Part shown: positions 21,277 through 33,925 of the stretch, piece by piece
Position numbering within the stretch: the first letter of the stretch is position 1
Layout of the letters: every line of letters starts with the position of its first letter
DNA from: Heligmosomoides polygyrus polygyrus
Lineage: Eukaryota > Nematoda > Chromadorea > Rhabditida > Heligmosomidae
NCBI GenBank assembly: GCA_947396885.1
Contig: OX377202.1
Location: 18,414,001-18,478,000 of the forward strand
Direction: 5' to 3'
Length of the DNA stretch: 64,000 nt
Notes under the pieces: generated by a model
The model's database searches: none
What the model was told of the DNA's origin: nothing
What the model saw: the letters and a program-made list of their open reading frames with translations, nothing else
Position numbers and translations under genes: made by a program

Positions 21277-21494
21277 ATTTTATATCTGGAACGTATGCCA
21301 TAATGAGCACCTCATTATTGTACACAATCCCAATAAATCGGAAAAACGTCGGAAACAAGAAGTGAGAGGTTTTTGAAATTATGAGTTCTGAGCAACAAAA
21401 AGAAAGGTTAAGCAAGTGAGTTAAAATCAGAAAGGAGCTCTTCGAGAGTGCACCTAAGTCAGAAGGTATTGTTAGCGAAGTATAGCCGGAAAGT
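21277..21494. promoter_or_regulatory. short divergent intergenic region between the Rho-like gene and the tRNA array
   Basis: About 218 bp separate the GTPase start codon from the first array unit, and 305 bp separate it from the first tRNA. Any promoter of the GTPase gene must lie here or within the array itself. No specific motif was identified. Confidence 0.4.
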
Positions 21495-21581
21495 GCGAGA
21501 GGGAATAGCGCTGCGCCGCAGCCAGTGCTCCGTCCCCTACGTTGAATTCAAACCAGCACGGGCAGTGGAGTAGGTGAGCGA

Positions 21582-21650
21582 GCCTCCATAGCTCAGTGGC
21601 AGAGCGTCTGTCTTGTAAACAGGTCTGTGGTTCGATCCCGCACGGAGGCA
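21582..21650 (+). tRNA. tRNA-Thr(UGU)-like, short variant (first unit)
   Basis: Three bases are missing after the anticodon stem, leaving an abnormally short variable loop. The acceptor 3' strand reads CGGAGGC, so pair 7-66 is A-C. Units at 21745-21813, 22074-22142 and 25225-25293 share both changes. Probably non-functional. Confidence 0.75.
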
Positions 21651-21907
21651 TCGTTTTGCGAGAGGGAATAGCGCTGCGCCGCAGCCAGTGCTCCGTCCCC
21701 TACGTTGAATTCAAACCAGCACGGGCAGTGGAGTAGGTGAGCGAGCCTCCATAGCTCAGTGGCAGAGCGTCTGTCTTGTAAACAGGTCTGTGGTTCGATC
21801 CCGCACGGAGGCATCGTTTTGCGAGAGGGAATAGCGCTGCGCCGCAGCCAGTGCTCCGTCCCCTACGTTGAATTCAAACCAGCACGGGCAGTGGAGTAGG
21901 TGAGCGA

Positions 21908-21979
21908 GCCTCCATAGCTCAGTGGCAGAGCGTCTGTCTTGTAAACAGAAGGTCTGTGGTTCGATCCCGCATGGAGGCA
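21908..21979 (+). tRNA. tRNA-Thr(UGU), representative full-length unit
   Basis: A complete cloverleaf: acceptor GCCTCCA/TGGAGGC with discriminator A, D stem GCTC/GAGC, anticodon stem TCTGT/ACAGA with loop CTTGTAA, 5-base variable loop AGGTC, T stem TGTGG/CCGCA with loop TTCGATC. All helices pair, with one T-G wobble in the T stem. This sequence is the majority form in the array. No intron. CCA is not encoded, as expected in eukaryotes. Confidence 0.93.
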
Positions 21980-22734
21980 TCGTTTTGCGAGAGGGAATAG
22001 CGCTGCGCCGCAGCCAGTGCTCCGTCCCCTACGTTGAATTCAAACCAGCACGGGCAGTGCAGTAGGTGAGCGAGCCTCCATAGCTCAGTGGCAGAGCGTC
22101 TGTCTTGTAAACAGGTCTGTGGTTCGATCCCGCACGGAGGCATCGTTTTGCGAGAGGGAATAGCGCTGCGCCGCAGCCAGTGCTCCGTCCCCTACGTTGA
22201 ATTCAAACCAGCACGGGCAGCGGAGTAGGTGAGCGAGCCTCCATAGCTCAGTGGCAGAGCGTCTGTCTTGTAAACAGAAGGTCTGTGGTTCGATCCCGCA
22301 TGGAGGCATCGTTTTGCGAGAGGGAATAGCGCTGCGCCGCAGCCAGTGCTCCGTCCCCTACGTTGAATTCAAACCAGCACGGGCAGTGGAGTAGGTGAGC
22401 GAGCCTCCATAGCTCAGTGGCACAGCGTCTGTCTTGTAAACAGAAGGTCTGTGGTTCGATCCCGCATGGAGGCATCGTTTTGCGAGAGGGAATAGCGCTG
22501 CGCCGCAGCCAGTGCTCCGTCCCCTACGTTGAATTCAAACCAGCACGGGCAGCGGAGTAGGTGAGCGAGCCTCCATAGCTCAGTGGCAGAGCGTCTGTCT
22601 TGTAAACAGAAGGTCTGTGGTTCGATCCCGCATGGAGGCATCGTTTTGCGAGAGGGAATAGCGCTGCGCCGCAGCCAGTGCTCCGTCCCCTACGTTGAAT
22701 TCAAACCAGCACGGGCAGTGGAGTAGGTGAGCGA

Positions 22735-22806
22735 GCCTCCATAGCTCAGTGGCAGAGCGTCTGTCTTGTAAACAGAAGGTCTGTGGTTCGATCCAGCATG
22801 GAGGCA
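22735..22806 (+). tRNA. tRNA-Thr(UGU)-like, T-stem mismatch variant
   Basis: The T stem 3' strand reads CAGCA instead of CCGCA, breaking pair 52-62. The same variant occurs in 12 units, starting at 22735, 23897, 27048, 27878, 29704, 30202, 30866, 31696, 32858, 38336, 41324 and 42486. It is a useful marker of block duplications. Confidence 0.8.
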
Positions 22807-25387
22807 TCGTTTTGCGAGAGGGAATAGCGCTGCGCCGCAGCCAGTGCTCCGTCCCCTACGTTGAATTCAAACCAGCACGGGCAGTGGAGTAGGTGAGCGA
22901 GCCTCCATAGCTCAGTGGCAGAGCGTCTGTCTTGTAAACAGAAGGTCTGTGGTTCGATACCGCATGGAGGCATCGTTTTGCGAGAGGGAATAGCGCTGCG
23001 CCGCAGCCAGTGCTCCGTCCCCTACGTTGAATTCAAACCAGCACGGGCAGTGGAGTAGGTGAGCGAGCCTCCATAGCTCAGTGGCAGAGCGTCTGTCTTG
23101 TAAACAGAAGGTCTGTGGTTCGATCCCGCATGGAGGCATCGTTTTGCGAGAGGGAATAGCGCTGCGCCGCAGCCAGTGCTCCGTCCCCTACGTTGAATTC
23201 AAACCAGCACGGGCAGTGGAGTAGGTGAGCGAGCCTCCATAGCTCAGTGGCAGAGCGTCTGTCTTGTAAACAGAAGGTCTGTGGTTCGATCCCGCATGGA
23301 GGCATCGTTTTGCGAGAGGGAATAGCGCTGCGCCGCAGCCAGTGCTCCGTCCCCTACGTTGAATTCAAACCAGCACGGGCAGTGGAGTAGGTGAGCGAGC
23401 CTCCATAGCTCAGTGGCAGAGCGTCTGTCTTGTAAACAGAAGGTCTGTGGTTCGATCCCGCATGGAGGCATCGTTTTGCGAGAGGGAATAGCGCTGCGCC
23501 GCAGCCAGTGCTCCGTCCCCTACGTTGAATTCAAACCAGCACGGGCAGCGGAGTAGGTGAGCGAGCCTCCATAGCTCAGTGGCAGAGCGTCTGTCTTGTA
23601 AACAGAAGGTCTGTGGTTCGATCCCGCATGGAGGCATCGTTTTGCGAGAGGGAATAGCGCTGCGCCGCAGCCAGTGCTCCGTCCCCTACGTTGAATTCAA
23701 ACCAGCACGGGCAGTGGAGTAGGTGAGCGAGCCTCCATAGCTCAGTGGCAGAGCGTCTGTCTTGTAAACAGAAGGTCTGTGGTTCGATCCCGCATGGAGG
23801 CATCGTTTTGCGAGAGGGAATAGCGCTGCGCCGCAGCCAGTGCTCCGTCCCCTACGTTGAATTCAAACCAGCACGGGCAGTGGAGTAGGTGAGCGAGCCT
23901 CCATAGCTCAGTGGCAGAGCGTCTGTCTTGTAAACAGAAGGTCTGTGGTTCGATCCAGCATGGAGGCATCGTTTTGCGAGAGGGAATAGCGCTGCGCCGC
24001 AGCCAGTGCTCCGTCCCCTACGTTGAATTCAAACCAGCACGGGCAGTGGAGTAGGTGAGCGGGCCTCCATAGCTCAGTGGCAGAGCGTCTGTCTTGTAAA
24101 CAGAAGGTCTGTGGTTCGATCCCGCATGGAGGCATCGTTTTGCGAGAGGGAATAGCGCTGCGCCGCAGCCAGTGCTCCGTCCCCTACGTTGAATTCAAAC
24201 CAGCACGGGCAGTGGAGTAGGTGAGCGAGCCTCCATAGCTCAGTGGCAGAGCGTCTGTCTTGTAAACAGAAGGTCTGTGGTTCGATCCCGCATGGAGGCA
24301 TCGTTTTGCGAGAGGGAATAGCGCTGCGCCGCAGCCAGTGCTCCGTCCCCTACGTTGAATTCAAACCAGCACGGGCAGTGGAGTAGGTGAGCGAGCCTCC
24401 ATAGCTCAGTGGCAGAGCGTCTGTCTTGTAAACAGAAGGTCTGTGGTTCGATCCCGCATGGAGGCATCGTTTTGCGAGAGGGAATAGCGCTGCGCCGCAG
24501 CCAGTGCTCCGTCCCCTACGTTGAATTCAAACCAGCACGGGCAGCGGAGTAGGTGAGCGAGCCTCCATAGCTCAGTGGCAGAGCGTCTGTCTTGTAAACA
24601 GAAGGTCTGTGGTTCGATCCCGCATGGAGGCATCGTTTTGCGAGAGGGAATAGCGCTGCGCCGCAGCCAGTGCTCCGTCCCCTACGTTGAATTCAAACCA
24701 GCACGGGCAGTGGAGTAGGTGAGCGAGCCTCCATAGCTCAGTGGCAGAGCGTCTGTCTTGTAAACAGAAGGTCTGTGGTTCGATCCCGCATGGAGGCATC
24801 GTTTTGCGAGAGGGAATAGCGCTGCGCCGCAGCCAGTGCTCCGTCCCCTACGTTGAATTCAAACCAGCACGGGCAGTGGAGTAGGTGAGCGAGCCTCCAT
24901 AGCTCAGTGGCAGAGCGTCTGTCTTGTAAACAGAAGGTCTGTGGTTCGATCCCGCATGGAGGCATCGTTTTGCGAGAGGGAATAGCGCTGCGCCGCAGCC
25001 AGTGCTCCGTCCCCTACGTTGAATTCAAACCAGCACGGGCAGTGGAGTAGGTGAGCGAGCCTCCATAGCTCAGTGGCAGAGCGTCTGTCTTGTAAACAGA
25101 AGGTCTGTGGTTCGATCCCGCATGGAGGCATCGTTTTGCGAGAGGGAATAGCGCTGCGCCGCAGCCAGTGCTCCGTCCCCTACGTTGAATTCAAACCAGC
25201 ACGGGCAGTGGAGTAGGTGAGCGAGCCTCCATAGCTCAGTGGCAGAGCGTCTGTCTTGTAAACAGGTCTGTGGTTCGATCCCGCACGGAGGCATCGTTTT
25301 GCGAGAGGGAATAGCGCTGCGCCGCAGCCAGTGCTCCGTCCCCTACGTTGAATTCAAACCAGCACGGGCAGTGGAGTAGGTGAGCGA

Positions 25388-25459
25388 GCCTCCATAGCTC
25401 AGTGGCAGAGCGTCTGTCTTGTAAACAGAAGGTCTGTGGTTCGATCCCGCATGGAGGCA
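25388..25459 (+). tRNA. tRNA-Thr(UGU), first unit of the regular 166-bp phase
   Basis: Majority sequence. From here the spacing is exactly 166 bp for 110 units. Confidence 0.9.
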
Positions 25460-28400
25460 TCGTTTTGCGAGAGGGAATAGCGCTGCGCCGCAGCCAGTGC
25501 TCCGTCCCCTACGTTGAATTCAAACCAGCACGGGCAGTGGAGTAGGTGAGCGAGCCTCCATAGCTCAGTGGCAGAGCGTCTGTCTTGTAAACAGAAGGTC
25601 TGTTGTTCGATCCCGCATGGAGGCATCGTTTTGCGAGAGGGAATAGCGCTGCGCCGCAGCCAGTGCTCCGTCCCCTACGTTGAATTCAAACCAGCACGGG
25701 CAGTGGAGTAGGTGAGCGAGCCTCCATAGCTCAGTGGCAGAGCGTCTGTCTTGTAAACAGAAGGTCTGTGGTTCGATCCCGCATGGAGGCATCGTTTTGC
25801 GAGAGGGAATAGCGCTGCGCCGCAGCCAGTGCTCCGTCCCCTACGTTGAATTCAAACCAGCACGGGCAGTGGAGTAGGTGAGCGAGCCTCCATAGCTCAG
25901 TGGCAGAGCGTCTGTCTTGTAAACAGAAGGTCTGTGGTTCGATCCCGCATGGAGGCATCGTTTTGCGAGAGGGAATAGCGCTGCGCCGCAGCCAGTGCTC
26001 CGTCCCCTACGTTGAATTCAAACCAGCACGGGCAGTGGAGTAGGTGAGCGAGCCTCCATAGCTCAGTGGCAGAGCGTCTGTCTTGTAAACAGAAGGTCTG
26101 TGGTTCGATCCCGCATGGAGGCATCGTTTTGCGAGAGGGAATAGCGCTGCGCCGCAGCCAGTGCTCCGTCCCCTACGTTGAATTCAAACCAGCACGGGCA
26201 GTGGAGTAGGTGAGCGAGCCTCCATAGCTCAGTGGCAGAGCGTCTGTCTTGTAAACAGAAGGTCTGTGGTTCGATCCCGCATGGAGGCATCGTTTTGCGA
26301 GAGGGAATAGCGCTGCGCCGCAGCCAGTGCTCCGTCCCCTACGTTGAATTCAAACCAGCACGGGCAGTGGAGTAGGTGAGCGAGCCTCCATAGCTCAGTG
26401 GCAGAGCGTCTGTCTTGTAAACAGAAGGTCTGTGGTTCGATCCCGCATGGAGGCATCGTTTTGCGAGAGGGAATAGCGCTGCGCCGCAGCCAGTGCTCCG
26501 TCCCCTACGTTGAATTCAAACCAGCACGGGCAGTGGAGTAGGTGAGCGAGCCTCCATAGCTCAGTGGCAGAGCGTCTGTCTTGTAAACAGAAGGTCTGTG
26601 GTTCGATCCCGCATGGAGGCATCGTTTTGCGAGAGGGAATAGCGCTGCGCCGCAGCCAGTGCTCCGTCCCCTACGTTGAATTCAAACCAGCACGGGCAGT
26701 GGAGTAGGTGAGCGAGCTTCCATAGCTCAGTGGCAGAGCGTCTGTCTTGTAAACAGAAGGTCTGTGGTTCGATCCCGCATGGAGGCATCGTTTTGCGAGA
26801 GGGAATAGCGCTGCGCCGCAGCCAGTGCTCCGTCCCCTACGTTGAGTTCAAACCAGCACGGGCAGTGGAGTAGGTGAGCGAGCCTCCATAGCTCAGTGGC
26901 AGAGCGTCTGTCTTGTAAACAGAAGGTCTGTGGTTCGATCCCGCATGGAGGCATCGTTTTGCGAGAGGGAATAGCGCTGCGCCGCAGCCAGTGCTCCGTC
27001 CCCTACGTTGAATTCAAACCAGCACGGGCAGTGGAGTAGGTGAGCGAGCCTCCATAGCTCAGTGGCAGAGCGTCTGTCTTGTAAACAGAAGGTCTGTGGT
27101 TCGATCCAGCATGGAGGCATCGTTTTGCGAGAGGGAATAGCGCTGCGCCGCAGCCAGTGCTCCGTCCCCTACGTTGAATTCAAACCAGCACGGGCAGTGG
27201 AGTAGGTGAGCGACCCTCCATAGCTCAGTGGCAGAGCGTCTGTCTTGTAAACAGAAGGTCTGTGGTTCGATCCCGCATGGAGGCATCGTTTTGCGAGAGG
27301 GAATAGCGCTGCGCCGCAGCCAGTGCTCCGTCCCCTACGTTGAATTCAAACCAGCACGGGCAGTGGAGTAGGTGAGCGAGCCTCCATAGCTCAGTGGCAG
27401 AGCGTCTGTCTTGTAAACAGAAGGTCTGTGGTTCGATCCCGCATGGAGGCATCGTTTTGCGAGAGGGAATAGCGCTGCGCCGCAGCCAGTGCTCCGTCCC
27501 CTACGTTGAATTCAAACCAGCACGGGCAGTGGAGTAGGTGAGCGAGCCTCCATAGCTCAGTGGCAGAGCGTCTGTCTTGTAAACAGAAGGTCTGTGGTTC
27601 GATCCCGCATGGAGGCATCGTTTTGCGAGAGGGAATAGCGCTGCGCCGCAGCCAGTGCTCCGTCCCCTACGTTGAATTCAAACCAGCACGGGCAGTGGAG
27701 TAGGTGAGCGAGCCTCCATAGCTCAGTGGCAGAGCGTCTGTCTTGTAAACAGAAGGTCTGTGGTTCGATCCCGCATGGAGGCATCGTTTTGCGAGAGGGA
27801 ATAGCGCTGCGCCGCAGCCAGTGCTCCGTCCCCTACGTTGAATTCAAACCAGCACGGGCAGTGGAGTAGGTGAGCGAGCCTCCATAGCTCAGTGGCAGAG
27901 CGTCTGTCTTGTAAACAGAAGGTCTGTGGTTCGATCCAGCATGGAGGCATCGTTTTGCGAGAGGGAATAGCGCTGCGCCGCAGCCAGTGCTCCGTCCCCT
28001 ACGTTGAATTCAAACCAGCACGGGCAGTGGAGTAGGTGAGCGAGCCTCCATAGCTCAGTGGCAGAGCGTCTGTCTTGTAAACAGAAGGTCTGTGGTTCGA
28101 TACCGCATGGAGGCATCGTTTTGCGAGAGGGAATAGCGCTGCGCCGCAGCCAGTGCTCCGTCCCCTACGTTGAATTCAAACCAGCACGGGCAGTGGAGTA
28201 GGTGAGCGAGCCTCCATAGCTCAGTGGCAGAGCGTCTGTCTTGTAAACAGAAGGTCTGTGGTTCGATCCCGCATGGAGGCATCGTTTTGCGAGAGGGAAT
28301 AGCGCTGCGCCGCAGCCAGTGCTCCGTCCCCTACGTTGAATTCAAACCAGCACGGGCAGTGGAGTAGGTGAGCGGGCCTCCATAGCTCAGTGGCAGAGCG

Positions 28401-30367
28401 TCTGTCTTGTAAACAGAAGGTCTGTGGTTCGATCCCGCATGGAGGCATCGTTTTGCGAGAGGGAATAGCGCTGCGCCGCAGCCAGTGCTCCGTCCCCTAC
28501 GTTGAATTCAAACCAGCACGGGCAGTGGAGTAGGTGAGCGAGCCTCCATAGCTCAGTGGCAGAGCGTCTGTCTTGTAAACAGAAGGTCTGTGGTTCGATC
28601 CCGCATGGAGGCATCGTTTTGCGAGAGGGAATAGCGCTGCGCCGCAGCCAGTGCTCCGTCCCCTACGTTGAATTCAAACCAGCACGGGCAGTGGAGTAGG
28701 TGAGCGAGCCTCCATAGCTCAGTGGCAGAGCGTCTGTCTTGTAAACAGAAGGTCTGTGGTTCGATCCCGCATGGAGGCATCGTTTTGCGAGAGGGAATAG
28801 CGCTGCGCCGCAGCCAGTGCTCCGTCCCCTACGTTGAATTCAAACCAGCACGGGCAGTGGAGTAGGTGAGCGAGCCTCCATAGCTCAGTGGCAGAGCGTC
28901 TGTCTTGTAAACAGAAGGTCTGTGGTTCGATCCCGCATGGAGGCATCGTTTTGCGAGAGGGAATAGCGCTGCGCCGCAGCCAGTGCTCCGTCCCCTACGT
29001 TGAATTCAAACCAGCACGGGCAGCGGAGTAGGTGAGCGAGCCTCCATAGCTCAGTGGCAGAGCGTCTGTCTTGTAAACAGAAGGTCTGTGGTTCGATCCC
29101 GCATGGAGGCATCGTTTTGCGAGAGGGAATAGCGCTGCGCCGCAGCCAGTGCTCCGTCCCCTACGTTGAATTCAAACCAGCACGGGCAGTGGAGTAGGTG
29201 AGCGAGCCTCCATAGCTCAGTGGCAGAGCGTCTGTCTTGTAAACAGAAGGTCTGTGGTTCGATCCCGCATGGAGGCATCGTTTTGCGAGAGGGAATAGCG
29301 CTGCGCCGCAGCCAGTGCTCCGTCCCCTACGTTGAATTCAAACCAGCACGGGCAGTGGAGTAGGTGAGCGAGCTTCCATAGCTCAGTGGCAGAGCGTCTG
29401 TCTTGTAAACAGAAGGTCTGTGGTTCGATCCCGCATGGAGGCATCGTTTTGCGAGAGGGAATAGCGCTGCGCCGCAGCCAGTGCTCCGTCCCCTACGTTG
29501 AGTTCAAACCAGCACGGGCAGTGGAGTAGGTGAGCGAGCCTCCATAGCTCAGTGGCAGAGCGTCTGTCTTGTAAACAGAAGGTCTGTGGTTCGATCCCGC
29601 ATGGAGGCATCGTTTTGCGAGAGGGAATAGCGCTGCGCCGCAGCCAGTGCTCCGTCCCCTACGTTGAATTCAAACCAGCACGGGCAGTGGAGTAGGTGAG
29701 CGAGCCTCCATAGCTCAGTGGCAGAGCGTCTGTCTTGTAAACAGAAGGTCTGTGGTTCGATCCAGCATGGAGGCATCGTTTTGCGAGAGGGAATAGCGCT
29801 GCGCCGCAGCCAGTGCTCCGTCCCCTACGTTGAATTCAAACCAGCACGGGCAGTGGAGTAGGTGAGCGACCCTCCATAGCTCAGTGGCAGAGCGTCTGTC
29901 TTGTAAACAGAAGGTCTGTGGTTCGATCCCGCATGGAGGCATCGTTTTGCGAGAGGGAATAGCGCTGCGCCGCAGCCAGTGCTCCGTCCCCTACGTTGAA
30001 TTCAAACCAGCACGGGCAGTGGAGTAGGTGAGCGAGCCTCCATAGCTCAGTGGCAGAGCGTCTGTCTTGTAAACAGAAGGTCTGTGGTTCGATCCCGCAT
30101 GGAGGCATCGTTTTGCGAGAGGGAATAGCGCTGCGCCGCAGCCAGTGCTCCGTCCCCTACGTTGAATTCAAACCAGCACGGGCAGTGGAGTAGGTGAGCG
30201 AGCCTCCATAGCTCAGTGGCAGAGCGTCTGTCTTGTAAACAGAAGGTCTGTGGTTCGATCCAGCATGGAGGCATCGTTTTGCGAGAGGGAATAGCGCTGC
30301 GCCGCAGCCAGTGCTCCGTCCCCTACGTTGAATTCAAACCAGCACGGGCAGTGGAGTAGGTGAGCGA

Positions 30368-30439
30368 GCCTCCATAGCTCAGTGGCAGAGCGTCTGTCTT
30401 GTAAACAGAAGGTCAGTGGTTCGATCCCGCATGGAGGCA
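30368..30439 (+). tRNA. tRNA-Thr(UGU)-like, T-stem base 49 variant
   Basis: The T stem 5' strand starts A instead of T, giving an A-A mismatch with base 65. Shared by units at 31862, 33024 and 34684. Confidence 0.75.
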
Positions 30440-33400
30440 TCGTTTTGCGAGAGGGAATAGCGCTGCGCCGCAGCCAGTGCTCCGTCCCCTACGTTGAATT
30501 CAAACCAGCACGGGCAGTGGAGTAGGTGAGCGAGCCTCCATAGCTCAGTGGCAGAGCGTCTGTCTTGTAAACAGAAGGTCTGTGGTTCGATCCCGCATGG
30601 AGGCATCGTTTTGCGAGAGGGAATAGCGCTGCGCCGCAGCCAGTGCTCCGTCCCCTACGTTGAATTCAAACCAGCACGGGCAGTGGAGTAGGTGAGCGAG
30701 CCTCCATAGCTCAGTGGCAGAGCGTCTGTCTTGTAAACAGAAGGTCTGTGGTTCGATCCCGCATGGAGGCATCGTTTTGCGAGAGGGAATAGCGCTGCGC
30801 CGCAGCCAGTGCTCCGTCCCCTACGTTGAATTCAAACCAGCACGGGCAGTGGAGTAGGTGAGCGAGCCTCCATAGCTCAGTGGCAGAGCGTCTGTCTTGT
30901 AAACAGAAGGTCTGTGGTTCGATCCAGCATGGAGGCATCGTTTTGCGAGAGGGAATAGCGCTGCGCCGCAGCCAGTGCTCCGTCCCCTACGTTGAATTCA
31001 AACCAGCACGGGCAGTGGAGTAGGTGAGCGACCCTCCATAGCTCAGTGGCAGAGCGTCTGTCTTGTAAACAGAAGGTCTGTGGTTCGATCCCGCATGGAG
31101 GCATCGTTTTGCGAGAGGGAATAGCGCTGCGCCGCAGCCAGTGCTCCGTCCCCTACGTTGAATTCAAACCAGCACGGGCAGTGGAGTAGGTGAGCGAGCC
31201 TCCATAGCTCAGTGGCAGAGCGTCTGTCTTGTAAACAGAAGGTCTGTGGTTCGATCCCGCATGGAGGCATCGTTTTGCGAGAGGGAATAGCGCTGCGCCG
31301 CAGCCAGTGCTCCGTCCCCTACGTTGAATTCAAACCAGCACGGGCAGTGGAGTAGGTGAGCGAGCCTCCATAGCTCAGTGGCAGAGCGTCTGTCTTGTAA
31401 ACAGAAGGTCTGTGGTTCGATCCCGCATGGAGGCATCGTTTTGCGAGAGGGAATAGCGCTGCGCCGCAGCCAGTGCTCCGTCCCCTACGTTGAATTCAAA
31501 CCAGCACGGGCAGCGGAGTAGGTGAGCGAGCCTCCATAGCTCAGTGGCAGAGCGTCTGTCTTGTAAACAGAAGGTCTGTGGTTCGATCCCGCATGGAGGC
31601 ATCGTTTTGCGAGAGGGAATAGCGCTGCGCCGCAGCCAGTGCTCCGTCCCCTACGTTGAATTCAAACCAGCACGGGCAGTGGAGTAGGTGAGCGAGCCTC
31701 CATAGCTCAGTGGCAGAGCGTCTGTCTTGTAAACAGAAGGTCTGTGGTTCGATCCAGCATGGAGGCATCGTTTTGCGAGAGGGAATAGCGCTGCGCCGCA
31801 GCCAGTGCTCCGTCCCCTACGTTGAATTCAAACCAGCACGGGCAGTGGAGTAGGTGAGCGAGCCTCCATAGCTCAGTGGCAGAGCGTCTGTCTTGTAAAC
31901 AGAAGGTCAGTGGTTCGATCCCGCATGGAGGCATCGTTTTGCGAGAGGGAATAGCGCTGCGCCGCAGCCAGTGCTCCGTCCCCTACGTTGAATTCAAACC
32001 AGCACGGGCAGTGGAGTAGGTGAGCGAGCCTCCATAGCTCAGTGGCAGAGCGTCTGTCTTGTAAACAGAAGGTCTGTGGTTCGATCCCGCATGGAGGCAT
32101 CGTTTTGCGAGAGGGAATAGCGCTGCGCCGCAGCCAGTGCTCCGTCCCCTACGTTGAATTCAAACCAGCACGGGCAGTGGAGTAGGTGAGCGAGCCTCCA
32201 TAGCTCAGTGGCAGAGTGTCTGTCTTGTAAACAGAAGGTCTGTGGTTCGATCCCGCATGGAGGCATCGTTTTGCGAGAGGGAATAGCGCTGCGCCGCAGC
32301 CAGTGCTCCGTCCCCTACGTTGAATTCAAACCAGCACGGGCAGTGGAGTAGGTGAGCGAGCCTCCATAGCTCAGTGGCAGAGCGTCTGTCTTGTAAACAG
32401 AAGGTCTGTGGTTCGATCCCGCATGGAGGCATCGTTTTGCGAGAGGGAATAGCGCTGCGCCGCAGCCAGTGCTCCGTCCCCTACGTTGAATTCAAACCAG
32501 CACGGGCAGCGGAGTAGGTGAGCGAGCCTCCATAGCTCAGTGGCAGAGCGTCTGTCTTGTAAACAGAAGGTCTGTGGTTCGATCCCGCATGGAGGCATCG
32601 TTTTGCGAGAGGGAATAGCGCTGCGCCGCAGCCAGTGCTCCGTCCCCTACGTTGAATTCAAACCAGCACGGGCAGTGGAGTAGGTGAGCGAGCCTCCATA
32701 GCTCAGTGGCAGAGCGTCTGTCTTGTAAACAGAAGGTCTGTGGTTCGATCCCGCATGGAGGCATCGTTTTGCGAGAGGGAATAGCGCTGCGCCGCAGCCA
32801 GTGCTCCGTCCCCTACGTTGAATTCAAACCAGCACGGGCAGTGGAGTAGGTGAGCGAGCCTCCATAGCTCAGTGGCAGAGCGTCTGTCTTGTAAACAGAA
32901 GGTCTGTGGTTCGATCCAGCATGGAGGCATCGTTTTGCGAGAGGGAATAGCGCTGCGCCGCAGCCAGTGCTCCGTCCCCTACGTTGAATTCAAACCAGCA
33001 CGGGCAGTGGAGTAGGTGAGCGAGCCTCCATAGCTCAGTGGCAGAGCGTCTGTCTTGTAAACAGAAGGTCAGTGGTTCGATCCCGCATGGAGGCATCGTT
33101 TTGCGAGAGGGAATAGCGCTGCGCCGCAGCCAGTGCTCCGTCCCCTACGTTGAATTCAAACCAGCACGGGCAGTGGAGTAGGTGAGCGAGCCTCCATAGC
33201 TCAGTGGCAGAGCGTCTGTCTTGTAAACAGAAGGTCTGTGGTTCGATCCCGCATGGAGGCATCGTTTTGCGAGAGGGAATAGCGCTGCGCCGCAGCCAGT
33301 GCTCCGTCCCCTACGTTGAATTCAAACCAGCACGGGCAGTGGAGTAGGTGAGCGAGCCTCCATAGCTCAGTGGCAGAGTGTCTGTCTTGTAAACAGAAGG

Positions 33401-33853
33401 TCTGTGGTTCGATCCCGCATGGAGGCATCGTTTTGCGAGAGGGAATAGCGCTGCGCCGCAGCCAGTGCTCCGTCCCCTACGTTGAATTCAAACCAGCACG
33501 GGCAGTGGAGTAGGTGAGCGAGCCTCCATAGCTCAGTGGCAGAGCGTCTGTCTTGTAAACAGAAGGTCTGTGGTTCGATCCCGCATGGAGGCATCGTTTT
33601 GCGAGAGGGAATAGCGCTGCGCCGCAGCCAGTGCTCCGTCCCCTACGTTGAATTCAAACCAGCACGGGCAGCGGAGTAGGTGAGCGAGCCTCCATAGCTC
33701 AGTGGCAGAGCGTCTGTCTTGTAAACAGAAGGTCTGTGGTTCGATCCCGCATGGAGGCATCGTTTTGCGAGAGGGAATAGCGCTGCGCCGCAGCCAGTGC
33801 TCCGTCCCCTACGTTGAATTCAAACCAGCACGGGCAGTGGAGTAGGAGAGCGA

Positions 33854-33925
33854 GCCTCCATAGCTCAGTGGCACAGCGTCTGTCTTGTAAACAGAAGGTC
33901 TGTGGTTCGATCCCGCATGGAGGCA
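33854..33925 (+). tRNA. tRNA-Thr(UGU)-like, D-stem variant
   Basis: GGCACAGC replaces GGCAGAGC in the D arm, breaking a D-stem pair. The same change, with a linked GGAGAGCG spacer change just upstream, recurs at 35348 and 36344. Confidence 0.75.
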
